DNA of 64,000 nucleotides from Galerina marginata. Lineage: Eukaryota > Basidiomycota > Agaricomycetes > Agaricales > Galerinaceae. The stretch covers positions 1,240,001 through 1,304,000 of the forward strand of contig JAECYW010000009.1 of NCBI GenBank assembly GCA_023014335.1, given 5' to 3'. The notes beneath the pieces were generated by a model. That model was not told the origin of the DNA and made no database searches. It saw nothing but the letters and a program-made list of their open reading frames with translations. Numbering within the stretch: position 1 is the stretch's first letter; every line of letters begins with the position of its first letter. Below are positions 42,550 to 54,889 of the stretch, one piece after another. The position numbers were made by a program, and so were the translations under genes.

Positions 42550-43430
42550 AAATTGCTCATCGTTTCGAATGGTTGTGCAGAACCTGTCGTGTCTCTGTCC
42601 GGAACCCTTCTAACCCCAGCCAGGTGATATGCGCCGCGTCCAGCGTCTCTGTGAAGACCTTGCCGCTGAAATGGAACGAGGCACAGCTCAGTGCTATAAC
42701 AAGCGCACCTGTGGCTTTCGACATCATTATCCGGCACCGCTTTTCATCTTGCAGTGAGACTCTTTTCCACTTTCCACGAAAGAGAAGCCAAGAAGGGATG
42801 ACCAAAACATTTGTGGGCCCAGTGCAAACTCAAATGGCTTGCTTTCTTCGTGAAGGCAATAGCGGTGCAAAGAATGTTATCAGGGAGGTCGTGGAGGCGA
42901 TCATACCCGCGGATAGTGGTGAGGTTAGCTGCTAGTCGAGAAAGCATGGAAGAGACAACTTCCGATGTAAGGAAGCCGTTTCCAGCGCAGTCTGAATCGG
43001 TCGCAAAGAGCATTTGGCCATAAGATTCTTCCTTCTTCGACATCTGCCATAAAGTGCACTGGCTCGCGTGGTGAGATATTGAATATTTGTTGTGGATCCA
43101 AGCTGTAAGGGTAGTCAAACGAATGTGGTAGTAGTAGAAAATTAAGTCCAATATGGCTGGACACCGAGTATCCGAGAGTATTGACCAGTGTTGACACACT
43201 AGACCGGTGACCGGTCCCTTCCCAATGAGGAAACAAGAACGCAAAGCGTTTCCTCGATAGAGGGACCGGCATAACTGAGTTTGAATTGGTAGGCAATCCC
43301 TTATGATCGAAATCAAGCACGGCGATCAGGCGGCATCGTTTGTCGTTTCCTAATAGAGGCAAGACCATCATTTCTAATTTTAGTCGATTGTATTTTTGGA
43401 ACGCCTGTGTTTCCGCCCCTCCTACTTGCA
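42550..43430 (-). other. Unrecognised possible gene, minus strand
   Basis: Frames read KRCRLIAVLDFDHKGLPTNS, then QQIFNISPREPVHFMADVEE, and further left LTTIRGYDRLHDLPDNILCT. 'AVLDFDH' recalls the metal-binding D-x-D segment of fungal aminoglycoside-phosphotransferase-like proteins, but catalytic HxD and other blocks are not visible. I could not assemble a full exon chain. Its right end is copied in inverted orientation at 43733-43920. Confidence 0.25.
43222..43404 (-). repeat. Inverted repeat, left arm
   Basis: Near-identical reverse complement of 43733-43920, encoding MMVLPLLGNDKRCRLIAVLD on the minus strand. Spacer ~330 bp. Confidence 0.8.
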
Positions 43431-43732
43431 CTTACTATCGAGTTCCATGGCTTACGAGCCTATTTATTACGTACCAGCTCTGAACAATAGGTTAGATTTC
43501 CTGAGAAAAGCTTCAGACACATCTATTTCTGCTCTTGTCCCCTCAATTTCCGAACTGTCAACCTGCCTGCCGCAAGATTACCTTCGTGCGTCAGGCTGAG
43601 CATGCGGAGGTTTAACGGAGAGCAAGGCAAGTTAAGCCATTTTATTCAAAAGAGAATTTATTCAAACGGGGGCTATGGGAGATAGCAAAGGGCGAACAGT
43701 ATGAACAATTTGACGAGAGCAAAACTTCGCAT

Positions 43733-43920
43733 GTTCCAAAAATACAAGCCGCTAAAATTAGAAATGATGGTCTTGCCTCTATTAGGAAACGACAAACGAT
43801 GCCGCCTGATCGCCGTGCTTGATTTCGATCATAAGGGATTGCCTACTAATTCAAACTCAGTTTCACCAGGCCCTCTATCGAGGAAACCCTCTGGGTTCTT
43901 GCTTTCCTCTTTTAGACGGG
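43733..43920 (+). repeat. Inverted repeat, right arm
   Basis: Encodes the same MMVLPLLGNDKRCRLIAVLD on the plus strand. Similarity decays after CCTCTATCGAGGAAAC. It lies just upstream of the NACHT gene. Confidence 0.8.
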
Positions 43921-44005
43921 ACGGTCACGAGGCTATTGACACACGACCACGAGTCAGTACAGTATAATTGTCCATTTTTGGCCCTTACTCTGTCCTTCCA
44001 GACAG

Positions 44006-46316
44006 ATGAGTACTGGGAGCAACGTTCTTGTTACTGGAGGTTCTTTCACTCACATTGAAGGGGACTACATCTTGCAGTCTGAACGATCAAACGAGCGACA
44101 AAGGAATTGTACGTACAGAACCTTCAAGTCGAAGTGATATCGTCCTCTGTGCTCACCATATGCCTTAACGCAAGTTAACGCACCAGCCTTTGAGAAACTC
44201 AAAGCTCATGTTTCTCCAGGGGCGCTGCACAACTCTGGGGAGGTATCAGACCAACCGAAATGCCATCCGGGAACACGCGTAGCAATCCTAGATCACCTTA
44301 TAGCCTGGGCGACAGCTCTCACATTCGCCTTTCCAATCGTTTGGCTTCATGGACCAGCAGGAGCCGGCAAATCAGCCATCCTACGCACGATCGCTCATGC
44401 TCTATCCGCTAGAAATAATCTTCTGGCGAGTTTCTTTTTCTTTCGGGCGGCACCAGGTCGGAATAGCTCAGATACCCTTATCGCCACAATTGCATACCAA
44501 CTCACAAAAACCATTCCTGCTACTCGCCAACACATTGTTGAGGCCATCGAAAACGACCCGCTAATATTTTCACTCTCTCTTTGGGACCAGGCACAAGCTT
44601 TGATTGTTTCCCCTCTCCTCATTGCTTCCAACGATACGTCCTGGAACCCCGGTCAATTCCCTCGAGTGATCGTCATCGACGGCCTTGACGAGTGTCACTA
44701 TCCCAACAGACAAGCAGACATTCTGAAAGTTATGTGTCGCGTAATACAAAGCCTTCCAATTCCATTCGCCGTACTGATAGCAAGCCGTCCCGAACACCAC
44801 ATCCGTAGCGAATTTAGCTGTGGCGATTTGAACAGAATGTCTTCCCGACTGGCCCTTGACGATTCGTACAATCCAGACGCCGATATTAAGCTCTACCTCA
44901 CGGATAGATTCAGAGCGATCCAGGAAAGCTACCCCTTCAAATCCCACATCCCGAAGTCGCCTCCTTGGCCATCCCCAGAAATCATCGATCAGCTCGTTGC
45001 AAAGGCTTCTGGGCAGTTCATCTATGTATCTACAGTTGACAAATTTGTGAGTTCAAGTAGGCACAATCCGGTGAAGCGGCTGGACATTATTCTTGGCACA
45101 ATCAGTGCCGGGAACCTCAAGCCATTCGAGCAGTTAGACAATCTCTACTCCGTCATTTTTTCCACTGTTGAATCGGAGACTCTGCCAGCCACCTTGCGGA
45201 TCTTGGGAGTCCTCTTGGTCCCACTGACCTGGGGGTCTAGTCGCACACCAGAATTTATTGAACGCCTTCTTATGCTTGAGCCTGGTGATATGCGGAACCT
45301 GCTCTTTGATTTGGAAAGTCTTCTCACAATCGACGACCAGAATAAACCAGTCCGTGTGTTCCACGCTTCACTTGGAGATTATCTTTTCGACCGATCAAGA
45401 TCCGGGCAATTCTACATTGATGCTGGACCAGTTTACGCTGACCTTGCCCAGCACTGTACCATCCATCTACACCAAAAATCTTGGACAGGTAAGTATTCAT
45501 ACCGTAAACACCTGAGCCTTGTGTTTTTGACCTGAATCGATCAGCTCTCAATCAGTTTTTCTATTCAGACGCCTTGCATTTTTTCTCTAAGGCAACCGCA
45601 ACTTCGGGACTCAGAGAAGCCATAGAAAGTTGTGATATCACGAAAGTGGTCGATTTTGGCGGCTTGTGGACGGAGGCCACGGGTCAGTACAAAGCAGATA
45701 TAGCCCCCACACTTCTACAAGCCATTCAGGCTTCAGTAAGACAGTTTATTTCAATACACTACTTCGCAACTCACATATCTTTAAAAGGTATTCCCGGACG
45801 CCGAAGAACTCTATCTAGGACAGCTGCGCTCATATGCTGCGGTCATTTGGCCGAGGATCCACTTCTATTTCCAAAACCCTACTATGAAGCATCTTCTCAT
45901 TGCAGCCTCAATGGACACGGTAGCAAAAAAAAGCTTCAAGACCTGGGAGTATAAAAATTTGCAGTGTATATTCCAGGTCTCCAGACAATTGTCGGAGAGC
46001 GAGTTTGTCCGGGGCTTGAATCTTGAACATTCCAGTCTAGCACTGCTTCAGATCACAAGGGACCTATTCAACGACCCGAACTCAGAGTATTTCATTGATA
46101 GCAATCAATATGCAGCCATTGCACTATATCTTGTTGAATTTATGGCCCGAGACCCAGAGTAAGTCTTTTATGACTTGAATATTATAGATACTGATAAAGA
46201 ACGGCAGAAAAATTCGCTCCCAGTATGTTATTTCCATTTCCCAGAGACTATTTCTTACTCGTGACCCTCAGATATGGTATTACACAACCTGGACAAGTGG
46301 AGAGTTGCGTGTCTAG
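44006..46316 (+). CDS. NACHT-domain STAND ATPase, 683 aa, 5 exons
   Basis: Exons 44006-44108, 44187-45488, 45569-45735, 45788-46158 and 46208-46316, all phases agree. The N-terminus (VTGGSFTHIEGDY; FEKLKAHVSPGALHNSGE; PKCHPGTRVAILDHLIAW) is the leader usual for Agaricomycete NACHT proteins. The NTPase has Walker A GPAGAGKSA (~90-98), Walker B VIVIDGLDEC (~195-204) and sensor-like FAVLIASRPEHHIR. A helical region follows (RVFHASLGDYLFD). There are no WD40, ankyrin or TPR repeats; the C-terminus ends DPQIWYYTTWTSGELRV. Such proteins are fungal NLR-like signal ATPases, often linked to non-self recognition. The role here is inferred only from family. Confidence 0.85.
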
Positions 46317-47650
46317 GATTTTTCCACCTGTACTGTCAAGGGCATCTCTTCGACCAGACCTCCTAGACCGCCTCAAGAACGCAGTGTTACACCAATCTTA
46401 CACAGACTCACGATTTGCTTCAATCACGAATGGAATGGCGGCATACATTTCAGTACGATTTAAACGTTCTTGCATGTCTGCATTTGACCAATTTTGTCTA
46501 TAACTTCCAGAGGTTTGAGGCTCAGTCGATGGGCCCCATTTTGGTATGGTTCCCGCAATAGATTATGCGTGCTTAAATTTGACCCGATTGATCACTAGAC
46601 GCCAGAGGCTAATTCGACTACCTATATATCGGTACAATCTACCCAGGATTAGTGTGTGACTAGATTTGACCAAATTACTAGATGCCCGAGGGTCATTCAA
46701 CAACTTCCACTTCGGTGCGCTTTACCCAAATTGGCCTGCCCGTACGGGCATGGATCTCATCTCATCTCTTGGTTGACAGAAATCCGGGACTCCCCAAGAC
46801 ACTAAATGGCAGTGGAACCCCTTGAGTCTCATCAGAAACTACGAAATTCGCAAGCCGTCGAAGAAAGCAAGGCCTATCACCTCGGATGACACGATATTGT
46901 AAGTTGTCGTCACTGCTGGTGGATGCGAAATATAACACAAAAAAATTTCCAGAGAGGAAGAGTTTGAGATTTTATGAAGAGGTGTCGAAGTCGTTCATGT
47001 GCTGATATTTGACTTGGACTCATTTTTAATAGTAAACTATGTTATGCTGAACTCGTCTTAATTAATGGTCTCTAAAGATACCTCCGTTGGCTCATTAGGG
47101 ATATGAAACAAGAGTAAGGGAAAATTTGAACGGCCAAAGTGAAGGAACGGAGTCTTCATTGTGCGAGGTTCAAAAACCACGAAGGGGGGAACAGAGAGGG
47201 ACGCTGAGCAACAGAATAAACCACAAAAAAACAACGCTGACCATACGAGAGTTTACCAAGTTGAAAATATGCTTTATGTTCGCTTTCTGGTGGAGTCAGA
47301 GGTGAACGGACTACAGGTAAGTTACTTACCTACGGCTCAAAATATTATGACCTACTTTCCCTCTTTAATAAGTATACGTAACGGCTGATACAGGAACATC
47401 AGCATCCCATAAATAAGAGTATCTGTCTATTAAAAATAAGGTCCTAACTATCATACATACACACCGGTATCGCAAAATCGCAAAAGCACGGTCAATTACT
47501 AGTAGTACCACCAGAGTCCCATCAAGCCCGAAAGCGTAATTTTTAAGTTCATCCTATCAAAAGGATTCTGTCTGGCAAAGCAACAGTCACCCACCCCCAC
47601 GATCCAACCCGCCATCCCAGCCCGGTCCCAACGCCAACGTCGAAACCTCA
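46317..47650. other. Intergenic region without supported genes
   Basis: 1.3 kb between two convergent genes. I see no conserved frame or RNA gene. A small palindrome, GCCCGTACGGGC, lies at 46738. Confidence 0.4.
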
Positions 47651-49566
47651 TCATAGCACGATCGACCGGTCGTGCTTGACCTGCACGATATCAGGCTTGA
47701 CAGTCTTGTTCGGCATGCGCTCCCATATAGGATCCACGTCTGGGCCTTCGAGGTCGCCTGCGCCGTCCCAGCCCCAGCACCATACTGTAGGGTGAAATAT
47801 GAGATAGTTAGCAGAGCGTCGAGCGGGAGAATGGGAAGTGTGAGAAGAGGAAAGAGGGAATAGGAAAGGAAAGGAAAGGAAAGGAAAGGAAAGGAAAGGA
47901 AAGGAAAGGAAAGGAAAGGAAAGGAAAGGAAAGGAAAGGAAAGGAAAGGAAAGGAAAGGAAAGGAAAGGAAAGGAAAGGAAAGGAAAGGAAAGGAAAGGA
48001 AAGGAAAGGAAAGGAAAGGAAAGGAAAGGAAAGGAAAGGAAAGGAAAGAAGTTAAGCTTGAAGAGAACTTACCGTGCGACGGCCCTGGCATGAAGTTGAG
48101 CGGGTCGTTCTCCTCCTCTATGAAGAGCCTATCGTGGGGGCCGAACCAGGTACGGTCCTGCGGGTCTGTACGCGGGTCGTCAGGGAGGCCACCGAGACGG
48201 ACGTAGCCGCGGATGGCGGTGAGGTTCCGCCGCGAGGGGTGGATGATGTCGAATACTTTCTATTAGTCGCAAGTCGGGTCAGAATGGTGTAATACGAGGA
48301 GAAAGGAAAGACTTACACTGTCATAAGCGAGCTTCACTCTAGGGACCATCATGATCCTTCCATACCCCGCCTCCCAATAGTCGTTGCAGATAAGACTGCA
48401 CTCGCTCGCACTACACTCTCCCTCAGTGATTCTCGCCATCCTGAATCTCACATGTGGCGGGGAATAGAATGGAGCGGGGTCGAGCACGGCAATACCATTC
48501 CAGCAGCTCTGCACCTGGATCGGAAGGTGTCGCTGCCACCTCCCCGCCGACTCTGCATGGTGAAAGACCCGCTCGAACGGCGCGTTCTCCAGCGCCGTGC
48601 CGTTGATGTCCCTCGCCACCCAATTATCATAAAACACCGGCGCCCCGATCTCCTCGTGGTACATATAATCCGCCGCACACGTAATCCCCGCGTTGTTCCT
48701 CCTGCTCTGCCAGATAAGCTCCAGCAAATCGTCCACGCAGGGCAGGATGTCGTTCATGAACACGATCGAGTCAAAGTACTCCCCCTCCGCGTCGCGCAGC
48801 TCGTGCAGCGGAACGAACGCCGAGTTGCGCACCTCGGCGAGGTACTCGATGCGGTGGTTGAACGCCCCGCGCGTGCGCATGGAGGTGCGGATGGTGACGC
48901 GCATCCCGACGCTCCGGGTCAGCGCGTCGAATATCCGCAGAAGGGCCTTGGTCTGGTCGGACGAGCCGTTCTCGTAGATCGACACGAACACGTTGTGGTA
49001 CCCCAGTATCGCGGCGACGCGGAAGAGCGTGGCGAACAGGTCTGGGATGACGTCGAAGGAGTTGTATAGGTTGATGGCGAAGAAGTACTTGTGCTCGCTG
49101 CCTTGCAAGTCCCGCCGTACGGTCTGTGCGTGGTCGAGTTCAGGAGACCCGCCGCCGAGGAGCCCGGAGAGCCACGAGTTGGCGGTGGGCGGGTTGTGCC
49201 CGACTAAGGGGGCGTATCGTTCCAAGGCCTGCTGGGCGTAGAGCGGCTGCGAGTTGCGGGTGCACTCTTTCGTGTAGTGCGAGGAGAGTGTGGTGAGCAG
49301 CTCGAGTACCCGCGTGCGCTGCTGCAGGGTGGGCAGCTGGATGGGCTGTCGGCTTTGTTGCCGCGATTTGGAGGGTATGTGGCCGCTGCGCCAGACGGGC
49401 GTCGTTGACTGTAGTGAGAGGTGTTAGTGAGCTGGGAATGCAAGATGAAGATACGCACTGTTGTCCATGGTAGTAGTCTGGCGAAGATGAAGCCAAAGAG
49501 AATGCCGATGGCGAGAGCGACGGGAGTAGGAATTCGGCGCAGCTGCTGCTGCACACCGCCCTTCAT
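47651..49566 (-). CDS. CAP59/CMT1-like alpha-1,3-mannosyltransferase (GT69), 506 aa, 4 exons
   Basis: Exons 49459-49566, 48317-49408, 48073-48259 and 47651-47784, all in phase. A type II membrane anchor (PVALAIGILFGFIFARLLPW, ~14-33) is followed by a stem and the CAP59_mtransfer catalytic domain: YFFAINLYNSFDVIPDLFAT, VFVSIYENGSSDQTK, RIEYLAEVRNSAF, FDSIVFMNDILPCVDDLLEL (with the acidic pair), ITCAADYMYHEE and SCWNGIAVLD, plus the C-terminal Trp-rich VWCWGWDGAGDLEGP. In Cryptococcus relatives act in Golgi glycan synthesis and capsule formation; here a wall or glycolipid mannan role is more likely. The last intron (47785-48072) carries a long GGAAA repeat. Confidence 0.88.
47863..48049. repeat. 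(GGAAA)n microsatellite, ~37 copies
   Basis: Almost pure 5-bp repeat for ~187 bp, ending in GGAAAGAAG. On the gene's own strand it reads (TTTCC)n and lies within the last intron of the CAP59-like gene. Confidence 0.95.
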
Positions 49567-49970
49567 CGTCGTCCACGGTGGTGATGAGGAGGAAGTGATG
49601 GCATGGGAAAATTGAATGATGTGCCAAAAATAGGGTCTAATTATTTTATTCGAAGGCACTACAGTCACGAACAACAAAATTAAATATCGGCAAATCCTTT
49701 TCTATACTGGAGCGCTAGCATACAGGCGATACTATAAATATACAGACTTAACTACCTACGACGGTGTGGATGGGAGGGAGAGTTGCAGGTGGTGAGGTGA
49801 AAGGACGGTGGTGGGATGGGGGATAATTAATTAATTATGCGGGACGGGTACTCTATAAAACTTGGACTTGTGGCAACTGAGTCTGGTATGCATGGCCGAC
49901 CTAACAAATTGTTTCCTTCTTCCCTTTCTTCCTTGGTATTCGATACGTGACCCTACTCTCTTGCAAGCAA

Positions 49971-51805
49971 CTATGTTGAGAAAACACCGATGATCTTGAA
50001 CGACGGTACGCCCTGCCCCTCTTCGCCTTGGAGCTGACACTCCACGTAGTGCGACCCACGAGAAACATAACGGTCTATCACTTGAAGTCTAAAAGAACGC
50101 ACGCATGAGCAACGAATAAAATAAAATAAAACACAGCGAAAAAAACTACTCACGCAGCCGTAGGCTCCCCCACATCCGCCGCATTCTCAATCACCCTCGC
50201 ACCCCCATAATTATCATCCACCCAACACTCAACCGAGCTGCCCTCCCCAACATGCGCCACAGGCTCCCGCAAATAATATATCCCCACATCACCCGCCCCG
50301 ACCTGGATTGGAATCCGCACCTTGCTGGTCGGCAGCGTCGAGTACCAGTAGTGCGCCGCCGTGCTCAGCGCTGCCCCGCCCGCTGAGGGTGGGTGGTATG
50401 AGAACCACCCCGAGCCGTAGAATAGCGATGGCGGTAAGGGATTGATCAGGTCATTCGCGGATGCGCAGAAAGGGGCGACTTCTTCGAAGGCGCGTCCTGA
50501 GTTGGGTCGTGTGTTGATACGCCCTGGGGGTACACTGATGAGCGCCTTGAGGGCGTTGACGTTGTTCGCGGCTGCAGCGGCGTCTTTCATCTTCATCCGG
50601 CTCGCCTCGGACTCGCCGTTCTTCCCGTCTGGCTCAGGCACGCCTTTCCGCTGTCCCACCCCGCCGAACAACCCATGCGCGTCCCCTCCACCGCCCGCCC
50701 CGCCATCGCCGCCATCGCCATTCGGCGTGTGCTGCGGCACGGCGTCGAACGAGTCCCCATGCGCAATCGCCCACGCAGAGCATATCTGCGTCTGCATATA
50801 CGCGACGAGGATGTCCGTGATCAGGTCATGCCCCGCCACGCTCGCCAGAACCGGGTCCACGTAGTACTTGTTGATCGACGCGGGCTCGCGCATGTAGTCC
50901 GGGAACAGCGCCGATTTGATGGAGATGTGTGGCACGTCGTAGAACTGGGCGACGATGCTGTGCCAGTGTTCGGGCCCGGCGAAGCCGTGGGTTTGGTGTA
51001 CCTGCGGGGAGAAGTGCCCGAGGAGGAGGACGGCGGGGTGGTCTGGCCGGATGAGGATGGAGCGGACGAGGATCTCGAAGTTTTCCATCATTTCTTGGCC
51101 TCTGTTTGGTTGTTGGTTAGTAGTAAATGAGATAAGAGCCGAGAGACATACGGCGGGTCGTCGGAGTCGAGCTCGATGATGACGAGGTCAGTTACGTCTG
51201 GGAGATGATGGGAACTGCAGAACCCAAAGTAGCCTGCGTTGGTGCGCCGCATTGCACCGTTCGTCAGCTCTGAAGCAGGATGCGGGAACACCGAGTTCCA
51301 CCACTGGAAGAACTTGGATGGGTAGCCTTTGGGCGAGACGGGATCGTCGCCTGCACCGTGGCAGGCAGATACTGCAACACAAGTCAGTAAATTGTTCGCC
51401 AAAGACGGCGAAGAACTCACTCGACCCGCCAATGATACTAATCGTAACAGGCTGCCCCGCCAGCGCCTGGTTGATCACCCGCTGTATCCTCCCCGCGCTC
51501 CCCACATTCAGTCGGCTCTTCGACAGCACCTGCACGCCATACTTCGCGCCCAGCGAGTCCCCAGGCCCATAGATCGGACAGAAAGCAAACGGGTTCGGGC
51601 CCGCCTCAGTCGCATTCAGGTAGTTCTTCGCCTGCAGATCCGCGTTCGAGTAGTTCTGCTGCGGGGTGGGCACGCCGAGCGACGGCCAGACGAGGTGCGT
51701 GAAGGACACGACGCCGATAAGGAGGAGGAGGACGACCCAGATGCGGTTGGTGACGCCTAGCGAGCGCTGGCTGAGCCGCGGCGCCTTTTCGTTGTCGGAG
51801 CCCAT
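49971..51805 (-). CDS. CAP64-like membrane protein with SGNH-hydrolase-type motif, 556 aa, 4 exons
   Basis: Exons 51421-51805, 51152-51371, 50154-51101 and 49971-50088, phases consistent. An N-terminal anchor (IWVVLLLLIGVVSFTHLVW, ~22-40) is followed by a lumenal domain. The SGNH-like start is PVTISIIGGS joined across an intron to SACHGAGDDPVSPKGYP; later blocks are FFQWWNSVFPHP, NAGYFGFCSSHHLPDVTDLV and IIELDSDDP. A low-complexity Gly/Asp insert (DGGDGGAGGGGD) interrupts the middle. The pattern matches the basidiomycete Cap64-like family, named from a Cryptococcus capsule gene and suspected to modify glycans (acyl or acetyl groups). Activity is inferred. It is in tandem with the CAP59-like gene, 404 bp upstream of it. 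Confidence 0.75.
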
Positions 51806-52968
51806 GGCGAGGTGGTGGTGGTGGTGGTTTGGGTGAGGGTGCGGTTGCTGGGGTGGCAGTGAAATATGTGCCTGCCCACGTCCTGCTCGTCGTTGCATGC
51901 GACGATGGCAGAGGAAAAAACTGTCGGACACGTCGGTGGGCGCCCGAAATGGCGGTGAGCGGAGAGGTACAAGAATTAGTTGCGATCTTATTTTCTAATT
52001 CCGCGTAATTAAAAATTCCCATACCTCGTTTGTTACAAAAATAACTCTATCTACTTCTGCCTATTGGTATTCAGCGGAACTCATTGATCACTGGACAGCT
52101 TGAATGAACAGCACATAAATCGGATATGTCGAAAAGGCTCTACTTGGTTTCGGTGTCGGAAATTCGAACCCCAAGGACTCGACCACGACGGATGAGGGCG
52201 ACTTTCTGTTTTCGTATACGAATCAGTGGGGGTAAATGAAGGGAAATAGAACCGAAATCTTGGTCGTTCGTCTGAACTGGTTGTTCGTCGCAGGCGGCAG
52301 CAGAGATCCAAGGCCGTTCGACCGAGATACAGACGGACCTACTCTCGTCTGCTGAGGAAAGAAGAAACAAAGAAGAAAAACCTTGAAACTTGGCTTTTCT
52401 TTCTGCCTGGCCCAGAGGAGGTCAACAATAACTGCAGCACCATCGGATTAGCGTGAAGTCCAGGTCAGTACTTCACCCTTTTTACAGAGGAGTAGCTAAA
52501 TCGAGACTATTTATTCCTTTTGCTTCTCCACCATTGAACTGTTGGCAAACATTGGATTTCTTGAAGGTTGGAAGGCGAACATCACCGAGCGCCACCAGAA
52601 AAGGTGGTCTCGAGACTACTTACTTGGGTTCAGTGCGTAAAATCCGATAGTTCCCGTCGTGCGGCTAATCCAGTATAATTAAATGCAGGTGTCCTCGAGG
52701 CAACTGTCTGGGATTCAAAGCATTTAACCACTGCCCCTTCCGTCTGTATTTAAGGCGCCTCCAGTCAATGCTTCCGTGGTTCCTTATCTTTTTAATCGAC
52801 CATCCTCTCGTCTTCGTCCCTAGGCCCGTTTTTCTTCCTCGGTTTACGAGCTTCCTTTTGGTACACAGAGTGAATCCTGCCGACTAGTCTATCATGTAAG
52901 TCAATTGCTTGGATTTCCTGCTCAGCCTCGTTGTCTTTTTTACGACGATAACCACAGATAACAAGTAG
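51806..52968. other. Divergent intergenic region
   Basis: Promoters of the CAP64-like gene (left) and a membrane-protein gene (right). A CT-rich tract lies at 52780-52860, near a possible 5'-UTR intron (GTAAGTC at ~52896). No gene supported. Confidence 0.45.
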
Positions 52969-54161
52969 ATGGCCAATCCATCATGCTCCTTCTCCTCCAT
53001 CAACGACGTGCTCGCCCAAGCCGCAAAAGGCCAGCTAAACTTAACCACCACCGTCGCATCCTGTCCTTCAATATGCAGTCTCGCTTGGGGAATCGGCAAC
53101 CCCGACCTCTCAGGTATCGGCGCTAACGCATCCTACATCTTCCAAGCCACCTTAACCTTCATCTTCGGCCCATTATTCTGTTTGTATTATTACAACCGAG
53201 CGAAATTCAGCGAAGAGGCGAACGAGACTTTGGAGGCACTGCATGACACATTTCTCGACGTCTCGGCACAGTTCAGCATACCAGTCGCCATCGCGGCCGT
53301 CATTCGTTTCCGTCAGCATGCACCCTTCTACGAGCTTGCGTTTCTGCGCTCGTTGACCACCATGCAGTTCCTCTCCCTCCTCTCCACGGCCGTCACAGCT
53401 GGCATCTTTGAAAAGCGCAAGAGCCCACCGCGCATTTTCATCATCGTCCTCTACGGTGTAGTTGACTTTGGATTCTACATGGGCCTGATCGGCGGCTTGC
53501 GTACAAGTCAAGCAGTATGGAAAAGACTCACTGAATTAAGCGAGGCTTGCAAGGCATACAGCCACATCTTGCCCTGGTCAGCGTACATCCCAGCGCCAAA
53601 TCCGCATCTTGGGTTGGGGCATATCTCCAAGGCCCAGGATGCGATTGAGAGCTTCTTTGACATTCCCGTCAGCGCCAGCGAGTGGCGCATCATCGGGATC
53701 ATCATTGGAATGGTCATCGCCTTTGTCCTCTCGATTTTTCTCCTCATAGGTCTGTACCGTGCTTTGAAGAGCCGGCAGCTGGTATTTCTGGCCCCGGTTA
53801 GTCTCGCATTTGCTATTGGGACTCTAGTGGTTGCGGCGCAAATGGAACGAACGAGGGATATCATGAGAACTGTTAGCGGGCAGGAGTTTCAGGATGATCA
53901 GTGGGGCTTTGGACAGGTCATCGCGTTGTTCCTTTGGGCGCCGCTTTGTATGCAGATGGTTTATTATGGAGCATGTGAGTTCCTTCTAATCTCTAGCCCT
54001 GTCCCTTCGATTAACAATCCCTGCTAACAGTGATAGGATTATTTGGGCGTCAACCGCGGGCCGCAGCAGACGCTGAAGCCAAACCTCTTGCGGAAAAGTT
54101 AAAACCAGGAAACTCGGACTCAGACCAAACCGGAAGGCTGCTTGCAAACTCAGCTGACTGA
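52969..54161 (+). CDS. Multi-pass membrane protein, 378 aa, 2 exons
   Basis: Exons 52969-53974 and 54031-54161. About seven hydrophobic segments are visible (YIFQATLTFIFGPLFCLYYY, FSIPVAIAAVI, TTMQFLSLLSTAVTAGIF, IFIIVLYGVVDFGFYMGLIG, RIIGIIIGMVIAFVLSIFLL, LVFLAPVSLAFAIGTLVVAA, VIALFLWAPLCMQMVYYGA). There is an extracellular Cys-containing N-terminus (ASCPSICSLAWGIGNPDLSG) and a short charged cytosolic tail. This layout is common among uncharacterised basidiomycete membrane proteins that resemble seven-helix receptors. I do not recognise a specific family or ligand. Confidence 0.8.
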
Positions 54162-54889
54162 TCAGTGATCATTAATGTGAAAGAGTCTCACTGCGTCCTG
54201 TGTATACTAAGTGGTGGTTCCCCATCGTTGTTCACAAGATTTCTTTGAATATGACCAGGTACCACATACAGCGTGCTGCAGACCGATAAATCTGTGCGAA
54301 CATTTGTTGGAGTACGTCAGCCTCTCATGAAGGGGTTTCTCATGATTGTACACACTTATCTACGTCCTCGATAAAGAAGTGTTTACAAGAATATCATAAT
54401 TTTGTCAGTCTCCTATGAAGGACTGCATGTTTGTTATTTTCGAATTCAGTGTACCTGCCCTGTCCTTGATACTCAATCCACTTCCCTTGCAAAACATATA
54501 TGGAGGGCTCATAAGTTATTTTCCAGTGTTTTTTGCTGTCATACGAGTATTATGTTTATGGCAGGTATTCTCTTGGCTATTTTCGCCTTTACTAATTTCT
54601 TTCACAGCTCTCCTATTTATTTACAGCAGGATTCTTACTACAAAATATTTAATGATTGCTTGAAAACTTGTTAGCTTTTTCATTAAATTATTTCTGGTCA
54701 CAATTTACTGGGGTTGAGGCGCGATGCATAAAAAAAAGTATGCCACAAGAAAAGGTTGGTGAAAGGGCTTGAAAAGGCACCCTCACGGACGCGCATATGT
54801 CACGTTTCTACAGGAAACTTCAATTACGTAAGCCAGCATGGCACTGCGAACATTTTCGTTTCCGTCCCTCAGATTTATCTTCAAACATG
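54162..54889. promoter_or_regulatory. Former NOP53 upstream region, now cut off by a transposon
   Basis: Left of the element and ending in the target copy AAACATG (54883-54889). It includes 3' flank of the membrane-protein gene and, nearest the element, what was presumably the native NOP53 promoter and 5' UTR. The ATG here is followed by element sequence. Confidence 0.6.

Noticed and set aside
47651..48091. Minus-strand frame of repeated FPFLS units, like a low-complexity protein
   Set aside because: It is the GGAAA microsatellite read as codons. The region is an intron of the CAP59-like gene with matching splice phases.
48452..49069. 205-aa plus-strand frame opposite the CAP59-like gene
   Set aside because: Antisense shadow of a GC-rich exon; no conserved features.
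52640..52745. A tRNA-like stretch on the minus strand (TGGTTAAATGC and TTTGAATCCC)
   Set aside because: The two boxes are too close, and no acceptor stem or anticodon arm can be folded around them.
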